64,000 nt of DNA from an uncultured Gammaproteobacteria bacterium (lineage in GTDB: Bacteria > Pseudomonadota > Gammaproteobacteria > HyVt-429): contig CAMYOD010000006.1 of the NCBI GenBank assembly GCA_947259975.1, positions 102,482 to 166,481 of the forward strand. The letters are read 5' to 3'. The notes below the pieces were generated by a model. That model made no database searches. It was not told the DNA's origin and worked only from the letters and a program-made list of their open reading frames with translations. Shown piece by piece: positions 7,187-16,976 of this stretch. A program made the position numbers and the translations under genes. Position 1 is the first letter of the stretch. Each line of letters opens with the position of its first letter.

Positions 7187-8410
7187 TTAGTTGCGATGAA
7201 CCGCCAGCATAGTAATGTCATCAAACTGGCTCGCGTCTTGCGAGTAATCGTCTACCGCCTGACGAACATTAGCGACCAGTTCACCGACATTTCCAGTATT
7301 CGACTCCAGCTGCAATTGTAAACGCTCTTCGGTGAAAAGATCACCTGCGGCGTTCACCGCATCCGAGACTCCGTCCGTATAGCCAAAAAGCATATCACCC
7401 GGATTCAGGATAGTCGTGCCGCATTGATAGACGGCGCCGGGCATAATTCCGACAACGGGGCCCGTCGTCTCGAGTCGATCGCGTGACCCGTCTGCGCGAA
7501 GCACGAACGGTGCCTCGTGACCCGCATTCACATAATGCAGGGTACCGTCCGTCGGATCCAGCAATGCAAAGAAAAGCGTTGAGAACATGGACGACCGCCC
7601 GTGCGTCCGGCTCATATAGCTGTTCGTGAATGTCACACATTCGGCAAGCTGTGCGGGATTACTCTCGCTTGTCAGAAAGGACAGGAACCTACCGGTGTTG
7701 TCGAAGTTCTCGGCTGTCGCGGTGGCGCGAATCAAGCTACGGAACAGTGTCATGAACAATGCCGCGCCGACGCCCTTGCCACAGACATCGCCGATCACCA
7801 GCGCCAGTTTGCGACCGTCGGGCGTGAGAAAGACATCGTAATAGTCCCCGGCGACCTCGCGGGCGGCCTGGAAGTGTGCGGCGATAGACCATCCGGCGAT
7901 TTCCGGTAGGGTGTCGGGCAGGAAATCGGCCTGAATCTTTCGGCCGATCTCGAGTTCGTGTTCGAGTGCCGCTATTTGCCGGGTATCGTCGGCGATTTCC
8001 TGCACCCGGTTGCCGATTGTACGGCACAACGTACTAATGATATCGGTTGCCGCTTCCGGTCTATTCGTAAGGAGATTCTGTAGAGATTGTTTGCGTAGTT
8101 TAAGTAACGAGGTGTCGGAATCCGCAGTTACTGAGGCGCTACGCGCATCCTCGCTGAATGCGCCAATTTCGCCGAACATTTCGCCCGGCCCCAGACGCTT
8201 GAGTGTGAGCTCCCCGTCATGGATCCGCACGTGGCCGTCAAATATGACATAGAGCGCGTCGCCGGTGTCGCCCTTTTGGAAAAGGGTTTCACCCGTGCCG
8301 ACCTTAACGGTCTCGATGTGCTCAGCCACTTGTGCAAGCACATCATCGGATGCGGCTGAGAACAGTCCCGTTCGACGTAAGATTTGTTTGTGTGGTTCCG
8401 GGTGCGCCAT
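7187..8410 (-). CDS. PP2C-type phosphatase with N-terminal cNMP-binding domain
   Basis: Of 407 aa, residues about 10-125 form a cyclic-nucleotide-binding domain (FQKGDTGDALYVIFDGHV and GPGEMFGEIGAFSEDARSA). About 170-405 form an RsbU/SpoIIE PP2C domain with metal-binding acids in VAGDYYDVF, IGDVCGKGVGAA and YTDGVSDA. It should dephosphorylate the STAS protein encoded next. The fused sensor suggests that a cyclic nucleotide or another ligand controls the switch. The RSAS motif in the binding pocket is typical of cAMP-class sites, but ligand identity is inference. Confidence 0.9.
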   Translation of the reverse strand: MAHPEPHKQILRRTGLFSAASDDVLAQVAEHIETVKVGTGETLFQKGDTGDALYVIFDGHVRIHDGELTLKRLGPGEMFGEIGAFSEDARSASVTADSDTSLLKLRKQSLQNLLTNRPEAATDIISTLCRTIGNRVQEIADDTRQIAALEHELEIGRKIQADFLPDTLPEIAGWSIAAHFQAAREVAGDYYDVFLTPDGRKLALVIGDVCGKGVGAALFMTLFRSLIRATATAENFDNTGRFLSFLTSESNPAQLAECVTFTNSYMSRTHGRSSMFSTLFFALLDPTDGTLHYVNAGHEAPFVLRADGSRDRLETTGPVVGIMPGAVYQCGTTILNPGDMLFGYTDGVSDAVNAAGDLFTEERLQLQLESNTGNVGELVANVRQAVDDYSQDASQFDDITMLAVHRN

Positions 8411-8566
8411 GGTCCACGCGGTTCCTTAGATCGCTTATTATCTTAAATTCTACATGGCAATTATGCTCTTTTTTATTCCCCGTGTCGCGATCGACAGGCC
8501 TCCGAGCAGCTCACTGCGGCCGGTCCAATTCGCTGCAATTTAGCGGAAATTTCTTAGAAAGCGCGA

Positions 8567-8640
8567 TGGAGCGGGTGATGGGAATCGAACCCACGTCATC
8601 AGCTTGGGAAGCTGAGGTTCTACCATTGAACTACACCCGC
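8567..8640 (-). tRNA. tRNA-Gly (CCC)
   Basis: The 74-nt minus-strand cloverleaf has acceptor GCGGGTG, D-arm TTCAATGGTAGAA, anticodon loop TTCCCAA giving CCC, T-arm GGGTTCGATTCCC and an encoded CCA. It closely resembles E. coli glyU. It stands alone between the phosphatase gene and the acyl-CoA synthetase gene. A TAGAAT box lies about 26 nt upstream on the minus strand and may be its -10. Confidence 0.95.
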
Positions 8641-8709
8641 CTTGCGCTATGGATCTTGCGGTGACTATTCTAGCAAAGCCGGGTATGGAACCACCACGCG
8701 GCAGGATTT

Positions 8710-10635
8710 TCAGTCCGAATCGTCTTCTGGCAGGTCGTGCCCTTCGTACAGCTCATCCACGATATGGGCGTATTTGCTCAGAATTTCCTTACGTCGCAAC
8801 TTGAGGGTGGGGGTGAGCATTTCGTTCTCGACGGTCCAGGGTTCGGCAATCACCTCGGCCTGGTAGACGTTCGCGTAGCCGGGAAAATCCTCCAGCTGCC
8901 TGGCGATGCGTTCGAGCATCAGGTTCTGCACGGTCTCATCTTGCGCGCTGTCTACGGCCTCCGCGCCAAGGCCCTGCGACGCTGCCAGCGTGCTCCATTC
9001 TTCCGGATTGAGTACCACGAGCGCACCCAGGTAGGGCTTGCCTTCGCCGACAATCATCACCTGCTGGAACAAGGGGTCCTCCGCCACCGCCATCTCAAGG
9101 TCGGCGGGCGGCACTTTCTCGCCGTTGGCGAGCACCAGTATCTCTTTCAGACGACCGGTAATATAGACATGCCCGTCGTCGAGCCGTGCCTGATCGCCGG
9201 TATGCAGCCAGCCGTCCCGGTCGATCGCCCGGTAGCTCGCCTTGTGATTGTTCCAATAACCCAGCATGACACCGGGGCTGCGTACCAATAGTTCGTTGTC
9301 TTCGCCGATGCGGACTTCCACGTCCTGCAACGGCAGACCGACGCTCTTCGGGTCATTGTCCTCCAGGGGATTTACGCTGATCACCGGACTGGATTCGGTA
9401 AGCCCATAACCCTGTTGCATGGGCAGGCCCAGCGCAAGAAATGTGCGCGCGACGGTGAATGACAAGGGCGCACCACCACAGACAATGCAGCGCAAGCGAC
9501 CGCCGAAGCGCTCGCGCACTTTACGGGCCACGAGTCGATCGAGGATCGGCCACAGCAATGGGGGCGTCGCGTCCGGGCCGCGACGTTGTTTGCGCTTGAA
9601 ATACTTCCAGCCGGTCGCGATCGCAAGGCGAAAGATCGCGCGGCTGACGAACGAACCTTCCTTCAATCGTGTCATCAGCTTCGCGTAGACCCGCTCAAAG
9701 ATGCGCGGTACCGAAATCAGGCCGGTGGGCCGTAGTGTGAGCATGTCTTCGGCAAGGTATGAGATGGAGCGCGCGTGCGCGACTGCGGCACCGGCCATCA
9801 TGGGCAGGTAATAGCCCACGGTGCGCTCGAAGGTGTGCGATAAGGGCAGAAACGACAAAAACAGATCATGCGGGTAAATCATGATGCTCTGCAGTCCACT
9901 GAAAGCGTTCCAGACGATATTGCGGTGGCTGAGCATCACGCCCTTTGGGCGCCCGGTGGTCCCGGAGGTGTAAACGATGGTCGCGAGTGCGTCGGGGTCA
10001 TTGTTGGTATTGATGAGGCGCGCTTCGGCCGGCAGCCAATCACCGATACAGTGATGCGGTAGCGGCTTGTCATCGCCGGGAATCGGTTCGAGTGTCACGA
10101 CCCGCAGCAACTCGTCGAGTTCCTCATGCGACTCACACAAAGCCTGCCACTGTTCCTCGCCCCGTATAAGCAGTAGGCGCACACCCGCATCCTGCAGGAT
10201 GAAAACAATATTGTCGGCGCGGTCGTTGTAATATAGTGGGACCACGACGAGGCCAAGGCCCAGCGCGGCCTGGTCGAACATCACCCACTCTTTGCAGTTG
10301 TGTAATAGCACGGCGACACGATCGCCTCGTTCGAGACCCTCCTTAATAAGTGCGGCCTGCCAGCGCGCGACTTCCGCCGCCATCTGTGACCAGGACAGAC
10401 TACGCCAGAGGCAGCTCTGCTCATCGAAATAGCGGTAGGCCGCGGTATCAGGGCTTCGCCGTACACGTTCCCTGAACAGCGCATCAAGTGTCGGCGCCTG
10501 TGCGATACTGATAACGTCCGCACCCACTGCATCGCCGGCAACCGCCATGGCTTGTGGACGTGACGGCACGCGACCGGCATCCTTGCGCTGCAGGGCCGGG
10601 CTCAAAGCGGTCGCGATATCAGGCAGTGATCTCAA
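8710..10635 (-). CDS. Long-chain acyl-CoA synthetase (AMP-binding)
   Basis: The enzyme activates fatty acids to acyl-CoA with ATP. The 641-aa ANL-family protein shows the P-loop YTSGTTGRPKGVM, the QGYGLTESSPV motif, the GDQARLDDG motif and the C-terminal GRLKEILVLANGEKVPP hinge with a later catalytic-lysine region. It matches the FadD15-like long-chain AMP ligases that have a long middle insert. Its start overlaps the FadJ-like stop by 4 bp, so it is the third gene of a thiolase-FadJ-synthetase operon. Confidence 0.93.
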   Translation of the reverse strand: MRSLPDIATALSPALQRKDAGRVPSRPQAMAVAGDAVGADVISIAQAPTLDALFRERVRRSPDTAAYRYFDEQSCLWRSLSWSQMAAEVARWQAALIKEGLERGDRVAVLLHNCKEWVMFDQAALGLGLVVVPLYYNDRADNIVFILQDAGVRLLLIRGEEQWQALCESHEELDELLRVVTLEPIPGDDKPLPHHCIGDWLPAEARLINTNNDPDALATIVYTSGTTGRPKGVMLSHRNIVWNAFSGLQSIMIYPHDLFLSFLPLSHTFERTVGYYLPMMAGAAVAHARSISYLAEDMLTLRPTGLISVPRIFERVYAKLMTRLKEGSFVSRAIFRLAIATGWKYFKRKQRRGPDATPPLLWPILDRLVARKVRERFGGRLRCIVCGGAPLSFTVARTFLALGLPMQQGYGLTESSPVISVNPLEDNDPKSVGLPLQDVEVRIGEDNELLVRSPGVMLGYWNNHKASYRAIDRDGWLHTGDQARLDDGHVYITGRLKEILVLANGEKVPPADLEMAVAEDPLFQQVMIVGEGKPYLGALVVLNPEEWSTLAASQGLGAEAVDSAQDETVQNLMLERIARQLEDFPGYANVYQAEVIAEPWTVENEMLTPTLKLRRKEILSKYAHIVDELYEGHDLPEDDSD

Positions 10636-12674
10636 AGAGTCTCCAATAGCCGGGTCCAGTGGTCGTCCGGCGTGAAGCGGGACCCGTGGCTGTCCGCCAG
10701 TTCGCGCAGGCGTGCTGCCAGCACGCCGGCGCCGATGTGGCCGATGTAGTGCATCGGCCCGCCACGAAAAGGTGCAAACCCCGTGCCGAAAATAATACCT
10801 GCGTCCAGGCGGTCCGCATCCGCCACCACGCCCTCGCGCAGGCAGGCCACGGCCTCGTTGAGCAGGCGCAGCATCAGGCGGTCGGTCAGATCCGTCGGCG
10901 CGCGATAATCCTTAGCGGTTTTCGGAATCTGCGCATCGCGGCCTTTGTATTCATAGAAGCCGCGTCCGCTTTTGCGCCCGATATCGCCGGACTCGACGAG
11001 TCCACGCAAGCGTGCCGGCACCGCGCCGCCGAAGTGCGTGCTGAGTTTCTCTGCCACCGACAGGCAGATATCGAGCCCCACGGTGTCGGCCAACAGTACC
11101 GGACCCATGGGCATGCCGAAGTCCACCGCGGCCTTGTCGATGACCGCCGCCGGCACACCTTCTTCCACCAGTGCCACGGCCTCCATCAAGTAGGGCATGA
11201 GTATGCGGTTCACGAGAAAGCCCGGTGCGCTCCTGACGGGTAACGGCAGGCGCCCAATCTGACGCGTAAAGGCGGCCCCCCGTCCTGCTTCCTCGCTGTT
11301 CGTGGCATCGCCGGCGACGATCTCCACCAACTGCATCTTTGCGACCGGGTTGAAGAAGTGCAGCCCTACCAGCCGCTCCGGTCGCTGCAGTGCCTGACCC
11401 AGTTCCTCGAGCGGGATACTCGACGTATTGGTCGCGAGTATGGCGTCGGCACGCATCTTGGGTTCGATATCACGGAACAGGCCCTGTTTTGCTTCCAGAT
11501 TCTCGACGATCGCCTCGATGACCACGTCGGCGCGCGGCAATCCTGCGCCGGCCAGGTCCGGCATGAGTCGATCCATGGCCGCCTGTACCAGGCGTGGTTG
11601 CTTCAAGCGCTTCTTGAACAACCCATTGGCACGTTGCATCGCCCTTGCCAGCTGTTGCGGATTGCGATCCTGCAGGCTGACATGCAATCCCTTGACGGCA
11701 CACCAGGATGCGATATCGCCGCCCATGACCCCGGCGCCGATCACATGCACGTGACCGAACCTGGGTGACGATTCGGTGTCCTCGCCTTTGCCCAGGGATT
11801 TCAGTGATTCCTGCAGAAAGAAAACCCGCACCAGGTTCTGCGCCGTGTCCCCGGTTATAAGGTTGGCCACGGAGCGGGCTTCGCCATCCAGCATGGCGGC
11901 GGCATCATCGGCATGCTCGCGCCACAAATCGATCAAGGCATAGGGCGCCGGATAATGCGCCGGCGGTGCCTTGGCCGCGACCTTATGCTTGAGAAACCGG
12001 GCCAGTGCTGCGCGCGCGAGACGGTGATTCGTTAACGCCTGCCAGCCCTTCGCTTGATGGGCCGCAGGCTTTTTGGCGATCAGGCTGCGTGCGGCGGTAT
12101 GCAGGTGACGCGCGGGTACCGCATGGTCGATGAGGCCGATCTTCTTGCCCGCGCGGGCGCTGATGGTGCGACCGGTGAGCATCAAATCCATGGCCGCCGG
12201 CGCGCCGAGCAAACGTGTGGCCCGCAGCGTGCCACCGAAACCGGGGTGTATACCGAGGCGAATCTCGGGCAGGCCGAGCCGGGTGGCCGGGTCTTCGTCC
12301 GCGACCCGGTAGCGGCAGGCCAGAGCAAGTTCCAGACCCCCGCCGAGACAAAAGCCATGAATCAGGGCAACAGTCGGAAACGGCAGCGCCGCCAGACGAT
12401 CAAACACACCCTGTCCGCGTCTGATCAACTGATGCGCATCCTCGGTGTCGCTCAGGTTGGTGAATTCCTTGACGTCAGCGCCGGCGATAAAGCCGTTTTT
12501 TTTGTCCGAGAGTATGACGAGGCCCGGCGGCGCGCCGGCGGCGATTTCCTGTAGCAGCTCGTCGAGTTCCGTGAGCACTTCGCCGGACAGAGTGTTGGTG
12601 CCGGTCGCCGCCTTATCGAAGTGTAACCAGACGATTCCGTCGGCGTCGGTTTCGCTTTTCCAATGCTGTGCCAT
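10632..12674 (-). CDS. fadJ: Fatty acid oxidation complex alpha subunit (FadJ-like)
   Basis: I start at MAQHWKSE (680 aa); the ORF extends 22 residues further, but a GAGG site precedes this ATG. The N-terminal third is an enoyl-CoA hydratase (GFIAGADVKEF and GFCLGGGLELALACRYR). From about residue 290 comes an NAD-binding 3-hydroxyacyl-CoA dehydrogenase (HVIGAGVMGGDIA, then HFFNPVAKMQLVEIV). It performs two consecutive steps of beta-oxidation. The partner thiolase gene lies just upstream, 11 bp away. FadJ rather than FadB is a judgement from length and pairing. Confidence 0.9.
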   Translation of the reverse strand: MAQHWKSETDADGIVWLHFDKAATGTNTLSGEVLTELDELLQEIAAGAPPGLVILSDKKNGFIAGADVKEFTNLSDTEDAHQLIRRGQGVFDRLAALPFPTVALIHGFCLGGGLELALACRYRVADEDPATRLGLPEIRLGIHPGFGGTLRATRLLGAPAAMDLMLTGRTISARAGKKIGLIDHAVPARHLHTAARSLIAKKPAAHQAKGWQALTNHRLARAALARFLKHKVAAKAPPAHYPAPYALIDLWREHADDAAAMLDGEARSVANLITGDTAQNLVRVFFLQESLKSLGKGEDTESSPRFGHVHVIGAGVMGGDIASWCAVKGLHVSLQDRNPQQLARAMQRANGLFKKRLKQPRLVQAAMDRLMPDLAGAGLPRADVVIEAIVENLEAKQGLFRDIEPKMRADAILATNTSSIPLEELGQALQRPERLVGLHFFNPVAKMQLVEIVAGDATNSEEAGRGAAFTRQIGRLPLPVRSAPGFLVNRILMPYLMEAVALVEEGVPAAVIDKAAVDFGMPMGPVLLADTVGLDICLSVAEKLSTHFGGAVPARLRGLVESGDIGRKSGRGFYEYKGRDAQIPKTAKDYRAPTDLTDRLMLRLLNEAVACLREGVVADADRLDAGIIFGTGFAPFRGGPMHYIGHIGAGVLAARLRELADSHGSRFTPDDHWTRLLETL

Positions 12675-12685
12675 GATTGCCGTCC

Positions 12686-13978
12686 TCAGTCCGTGTCGCG
12701 CGCAACGAGCATGGCGCCGCCCTGACCGCCACCGATACATAAGGTAGCGATGCCTCGTTGCGCCTGGTTGCGGGCCAGCACATGCAGCAGATGTAAGACT
12801 ATTCGCGCGCCACTGGCGCCCACTGGGTGACCGAGACTCACGCCGCCACCGTCCACATTCAGGCGCGTGGGGTCGATATCGCCCAGCGGCCCGTCGAGGC
12901 CGAGTTCATCACGGCAATAGTCGCTGTCCTGCCATGCCGCCAGGCAGGCGAGCACCTGTGCGGCAAATGCCTCATTGATCTCCCAGTAGTCGATATCGCC
13001 CAGACCGAGACTGTGGCGCTGCAGGATCGGGGTACTGGCGTGTACCGGGCCGAGACCCATTTGCGCAGGATCGAGGCCGGCCCATTGCGCGTCGAGGATA
13101 CGCCCCATCACCGGCAATTGGTGACGTTGCACGGCATCTTCGCTGGCCAGGATCAGCCAGGCGCAGCCGTCGGTCACCTGGGCGCTGTTCCCGGCGGTTA
13201 CATGGCCAAACGAGCGATCGAAGACCGGTCGCAGTTTGGCGAGTTGTTCCAGACTCGATTCGCGGCGCAGACCGTCGTCGTGTTCAAAGGCGTTACCCTT
13301 GTGGTCGTAAAGATTCTCGATTTCATCCAGCCGGCCATTGTCCTGCGCTTGCGCGAGTCGCTGATGACTCTCGAGCGCGAAGCCATCCATCGTCGCGCGG
13401 CTGATGCCGAAGCGGTGCGCGAGGTTTTCCGCGGTTTGGCCCATGGACAAGCCGACGACGGGATCGCGCAGGCCGCGCAGCAGGCCGATGACCGGTTTCA
13501 GGTGACCCGGGCGCAGCCGGCCCAGCGTCTGCAGGCGCGCCGGCAGTGTCTTCGCACGTGCCCAGTCACTCAACCAGCCGACCATGGCAGCATTGAGCAG
13601 GACCGGCGCATGACTCATGGCTTCGGTGCCACCGGCGAGCACGAGGTCGGATTGACCGCTGGCAATATTGCGCGCCGCGCAGTCCAAAGACTGCATGCCC
13701 GAGGCGCAGTTGCGTTGCACGGTCCAGGCCGGCGTTTGCTTGCCGCAACCGAGCCGCAGTGACGCAACGCGTCCGATGTTGGCTTCGTCCGGTCCGGGGT
13801 TGACGCAACCGAGAATGACTTCATCAAAGTCGGTGGGCGAAAAGGGCTGGCGCGCGAGTAACGGCCGGCCGGCGGCCACGGCAAGATCGGAGGCGGCAAA
13901 CGGCCCCGGTTTGCCGCGCGCCTTGAGAAACGGTGTGCGACTGCCGTCGATAACGTAGACAGTTCTTCCGCTATACAT
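12686..13978 (-). CDS. fadI: Acetyl-CoA C-acyltransferase (thiolase, FadI-like)
   Basis: The 430-aa thiolase carries out the last step of beta-oxidation, releasing acetyl-CoA. Catalytic Cys91 is in NCASGMQSLDCA, the histidine motif in GGGVSLGHPVGASG, and the second cysteine in CIGGGQGGAM. A strong AGGAGG site precedes the ATG. It leads the operon with fadJ and the acyl-CoA synthetase. Its length fits FadI-type (about 430 aa) better than FadA (about 390). Confidence 0.92.
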   Translation of the reverse strand: MYSGRTVYVIDGSRTPFLKARGKPGPFAASDLAVAAGRPLLARQPFSPTDFDEVILGCVNPGPDEANIGRVASLRLGCGKQTPAWTVQRNCASGMQSLDCAARNIASGQSDLVLAGGTEAMSHAPVLLNAAMVGWLSDWARAKTLPARLQTLGRLRPGHLKPVIGLLRGLRDPVVGLSMGQTAENLAHRFGISRATMDGFALESHQRLAQAQDNGRLDEIENLYDHKGNAFEHDDGLRRESSLEQLAKLRPVFDRSFGHVTAGNSAQVTDGCAWLILASEDAVQRHQLPVMGRILDAQWAGLDPAQMGLGPVHASTPILQRHSLGLGDIDYWEINEAFAAQVLACLAAWQDSDYCRDELGLDGPLGDIDPTRLNVDGGGVSLGHPVGASGARIVLHLLHVLARNQAQRGIATLCIGGGQGGAMLVARDTD

Positions 13979-14095
13979 TTCGACCTCCTATCGTCAGGCC
14001 GTCGCGCGGCCGGGGTGTTCCATTATCCGTGTCCTGTCGGTAGACAAGGACATTGTGCGCGCTGCATTCAAACCTGAGCGCGCGCCGGGAGCAGG

Positions 14096-15001
14096 TTAGC
14101 GGGTGGAGACTTTTGAGCTTACGAGTGTCTCCGATGTCTCGACATGCTCTTGCCTATCTGTTTCGAGTTCATTGTCCGTCGCCGGCACATAACAGTCACC
14201 GTCATCGTCGCAGACCAATCCGTGGTCGCCCCAGGGTAACTGATGATACGCCGCCTGTTCGTTAAATGTCTGGTATGGGAATTTCAAGATATCGAAATAG
14301 GGCGAGATATCGAAGTCGCGAGGTGTAAACAATCGTGTATTCCGGTTATAGAGCTTGCGACGTCCCGTTTGGCTGTGCAAAACCACCGGCAGAATGGGGA
14401 AGCTCACCGATTGGAATGCCTCGGCCAGCAGGGTGGAACATACGGTGCGCGTCTCCGGCCCCGCATTATGTACAAACAGCGTCGAGCGAAAACGCCGCGG
14501 CAGGATACCGTAGGGGAACATAAAGCGTGCAAGATCGATGAGCTGACGCAAGTCATAGTCCGTACCCAGGTGCTCGACGACAAACGCGATCACACGCTGG
14601 CGATCCTGCAGCGTGATCCCGCCCGGCCGGCACAGTCGCACGCGATAGTTATGGTATTTGTCCAGCGGTGTGAGGATTGTGCCCTTGCCGAGAATGGCCT
14701 CGAGGACCAGTTGCCGATCCGGGGCGCAGCGGCTGAATTGTTCGACGCGCGCGCGGACCGCGGGTACGTCGATGTCCTGGGCGCGGCCGACGTAGACCGC
14801 CGAGTGGGACCAGGGGGTCTGGGTGACCGTCCTGATAATATTGCTGACCGGGCTGCGGCCTTCGACGAGCAGCACGTCGCAGGGGCGAATCTCATCGCCC
14901 AGCCGCTCAAAATCGCTGAGTGGCAGTCCGGGGGGGTCTGTCTCACGATTAAGCCGTTCGATGATCCGGTTGCGCAACCACTCGCTAAATCGGTTCAGCA
15001 C
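14096..15001 (-). CDS. YiiX-like permuted papain-fold hydrolase
   Basis: The 301-aa protein has the circularly permuted NlpC/P60-like fold of the YiiX/YaeF group. A catalytic His is in TPWSHSAVYVG (His66), an acidic residue in VLEAI (Glu101) and Cys188 in TRTVCSTLLAEAF. Known relatives cleave amide or ester bonds of lipids or peptidoglycan; the substrate here is unknown. No signal peptide is seen. The C-terminal tail of about 40 residues is acidic and probably disordered. It stands alone, divergent from thiS. Confidence 0.78.
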   Translation of the reverse strand: MLNRFSEWLRNRIIERLNRETDPPGLPLSDFERLGDEIRPCDVLLVEGRSPVSNIIRTVTQTPWSHSAVYVGRAQDIDVPAVRARVEQFSRCAPDRQLVLEAILGKGTILTPLDKYHNYRVRLCRPGGITLQDRQRVIAFVVEHLGTDYDLRQLIDLARFMFPYGILPRRFRSTLFVHNAGPETRTVCSTLLAEAFQSVSFPILPVVLHSQTGRRKLYNRNTRLFTPRDFDISPYFDILKFPYQTFNEQAAYHQLPWGDHGLVCDDDGDCYVPATDNELETDRQEHVETSETLVSSKVSTR

Positions 15002-15110
15002 AGCGATAGCCTCGTATGTCCGGGTGTGGCGTAGGGACTTTGCGGCCCTTATTTAAGTATATATCCCCTTAGGCTTCCTGCCCCGGCGTTTGGTTCCAAA
15101 TGGCCCTGAT

Positions 15111-15140
15111 TTGACTACAGTATTTGTACACCGCTAGGCT
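15111..15140 (+). promoter_or_regulatory. Possible sigma-70 promoter for thiS
   Basis: TTGACT and TAGGCT are spaced by 18 bp immediately before thiS. The predicted start of transcription would fall close to the thiS ATG, leaving little or no leader. The -10 match is only fair. Confidence 0.35.
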
Positions 15141-15146
15141 TGCCCC

Positions 15147-15347
15147 ATGGATATCGTTATCAACGGTGAGACCCGCGATCTGCCGGTCGGCGTAACCGTC
15201 TCCGAGCTGGTCAACGACCTTGGGTTCGGCGACAAACGCGTGGCTGTGGAGGTCAATCAGGAAATCGTGCCCCGTAGCGAGCATCCCGCATTTCAACTGC
15301 AGCCGGGCGACCGCGTCGAAGTGGTCGCCGCCATCGGCGGCGGTTAA
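15147..15347 (+). CDS. thiS: Sulfur carrier protein ThiS
   Basis: The 66-aa ubiquitin-fold protein ends in the diagnostic Gly-Gly tail (AAIGGG). The C-terminal glycine is thiocarboxylated and donates sulfur for the thiamine thiazole ring. It is followed by thiG 54 bp later, the usual pair. No TPP riboswitch was found upstream. Confidence 0.95.
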   Translation: MDIVINGETRDLPVGVTVSELVNDLGFGDKRVAVEVNQEIVPRSEHPAFQLQPGDRVEVVAAIGGG

Positions 15348-15401
15348 GCCTCTTCCGCGGTATAATCCGCGGCCCTGTTTCATCGACCCAGGATTTTGCG
15401 C

Positions 15402-16193
15402 ATGTCGAAGTCTGACTCCCCGCTGGTGATCGCGGGCCGCGAGTATCATTCCCGCCTTTTGGTAGGCACCGGAAAGTACAAGGACCTCGAGGAAACCCGT
15501 CTGGCGATTGAAGCCAGCGGTGCCGAGATTGTCACCGTGGCGATCCGCCGCACCAATATCGGCCAGTCGAAAGATGAGCCTAATCTCCTCGACGTAATTT
15601 CGCCCGACAAATACACCATCCTGCCGAATACCGCGGGATGTTATTCAGCCGACGACGCGGTGCGGACCTGTCGGTTGGCACGTGAACTGCTGGACGGCCA
15701 TGACCTGGTCAAGCTGGAGGTCCTGGGCGACGAGAAGACACTGTTTCCGAATATGCCGGAAACCGTCGTTGCCACCGAGACCCTCGTAAAAGACGGATTC
15801 AAGGTCATGGTCTACACCAATGACGATCCCATTATGGCCAAACAGCTGGCGGAAATGGGTTGTGTCGCGGTCATGCCATTGGCCGCGCCCATTGGCTCCG
15901 GGCTCGGCATACGCAACCCCTACAATATCCATTTCATCGTCGAAGAAGCGACGGTACCGATCCTGGTCGATGCGGGCGTGGGGACCGCCAGCGATGCCGC
16001 GATTGCCATGGAGCTTGGTTGCGACGGTGTGCTGATGAATACTGCGATCGCCGCAGCCGAAAATCCGATACTAATGGCGAGCGCGATGCGCAAGGCGATC
16101 GAAGCCGGCCGCGAGGCCTTCCTGGCCGGGCGCATGCCGCGCAAGCAATACGCCGCGGCGTCGTCGCCGACGGCGGGCACGTTCTTCAATTAA
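15402..16193 (+). CDS. thiG: Thiazole synthase ThiG
   Basis: The enzyme condenses deoxyxylulose phosphate, dehydroglycine and ThiS-bound sulfur into thiazole phosphate. I chose the ATG at 15402 ([10 protein letters not shown]) with AGGA eight bases upstream, over the TTG at 15396. The TIM barrel shows [20 protein letters not shown], the Schiff-base lysine in LVKLEVLGD and the phosphate-binding [12 protein letters not shown]. Length (263 aa) is typical. It lies in a thiS-thiG-trmB run. Confidence 0.97.
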   Translation: MSKSDSPLVIAGREYHSRLLVGTGKYKDLEETRLAIEASGAEIVTVAIRRTNIGQSKDEPNLLDVISPDKYTILPNTAGCYSADDAVRTCRLARELLDGHDLVKLEVLGDEKTLFPNMPETVVATETLVKDGFKVMVYTNDDPIMAKQLAEMGCVAVMPLAAPIGSGLGIRNPYNIHFIVEEATVPILVDAGVGTASDAAIAMELGCDGVLMNTAIAAAENPILMASAMRKAIEAGREAFLAGRMPRKQYAAASSPTAGTFFN

Positions 16194-16239
16194 GGATTGC
16201 GTGCAGGCCGCCGCATCGTGGACTGCGGTTAAGATCCTG

Positions 16240-16941
16240 ATGACGACGCGGTCGACGAAGCCCGATACCGCACGACGCCCAATACGCAGCTTCGTACGGC
16301 GCGAGGGCCGTATGACCGCCGCGCAGCGCCAGGCACTGGACACCCTGTGGCCGAAATTCGGTGTCGCCGATGACACAGCTGAAATTGAATTCGAGACCTT
16401 GTTCGGGCGTGATGCGCCCACCATCGTCGAGATCGGCTTCGGTGACGGCGGTGCCTTGCTGGCCATGGCGCGCGCCGATCCCGCGATCAATTTCCTGGGG
16501 ATCGAGGTCTACCGGCCCGGCGTCGGCCGGCTGCTCATGCGACTCGAAGAAGACCGGCTCAATAACGTCAGGGTGGTGATCGGCGATGCTGTGGATGTTC
16601 TGACGCAGCGCATTGCGGACACCAGCCTGGACGCGGTGCACATCTTTTTTCCGGATCCCTGGCCGAAAAAGCGACATCACAAGCGGCGACTGTTGCAGGC
16701 TGGACTGGTTACGGTGCTTGCAAACAAGCTGCGTGCCGGCGGGCGATTGCACATCGCCACGGATTGGCAGGATTACGCGGACCACATCGTCGAGATGATG
16801 GACGCGCAGGCCGAGTTCGAAAATGTCGCCGGTGCGGATGTGTATTCACCGCGGCCGGACTATCGCCCCCTGACGAAATATGAAAAACGTGGCCAGCGTC
16901 TGGGCCACCGGGTGTACGATTTGATCTATCGCCGCCGTTAG
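16240..16941 (+). CDS. trmB: tRNA (guanine-46-N7)-methyltransferase TrmB
   Basis: The protein methylates G46 in the tRNA variable loop using SAM. Key motifs are IVEIGFGDGGALLAMA (SAM binding), HIFFPDPWPKKRHHKRR (substrate binding, near invariant) and the C-terminal TKYEKRGQRLGH. I start at MTTRSTKPD (233 aa); a GTG at 16201 with AAGGA upstream would add 13 residues and cannot be excluded. It follows thiG directly. Confidence 0.95.
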   Translation: MTTRSTKPDTARRPIRSFVRREGRMTAAQRQALDTLWPKFGVADDTAEIEFETLFGRDAPTIVEIGFGDGGALLAMARADPAINFLGIEVYRPGVGRLLMRLEEDRLNNVRVVIGDAVDVLTQRIADTSLDAVHIFFPDPWPKKRHHKRRLLQAGLVTVLANKLRAGGRLHIATDWQDYADHIVEMMDAQAEFENVAGADVYSPRPDYRPLTKYEKRGQRLGHRVYDLIYRRR

Positions 16942-16976
16942 CGGGTGAAGGTCATCGCCGGGTTTGCGCCACGGTG

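Noticed and set aside
12827-13762. 311-aa plus-strand ORF
   Set aside because: It is antisense to the thiolase gene.
14243-15034. 263-aa plus-strand ORF
   Set aside because: It is antisense to the YiiX-like gene, which has catalytic motifs.
15002-15146. TPP riboswitch before thiS
   Set aside because: No THI-box motifs were found in the 145-bp upstream region.
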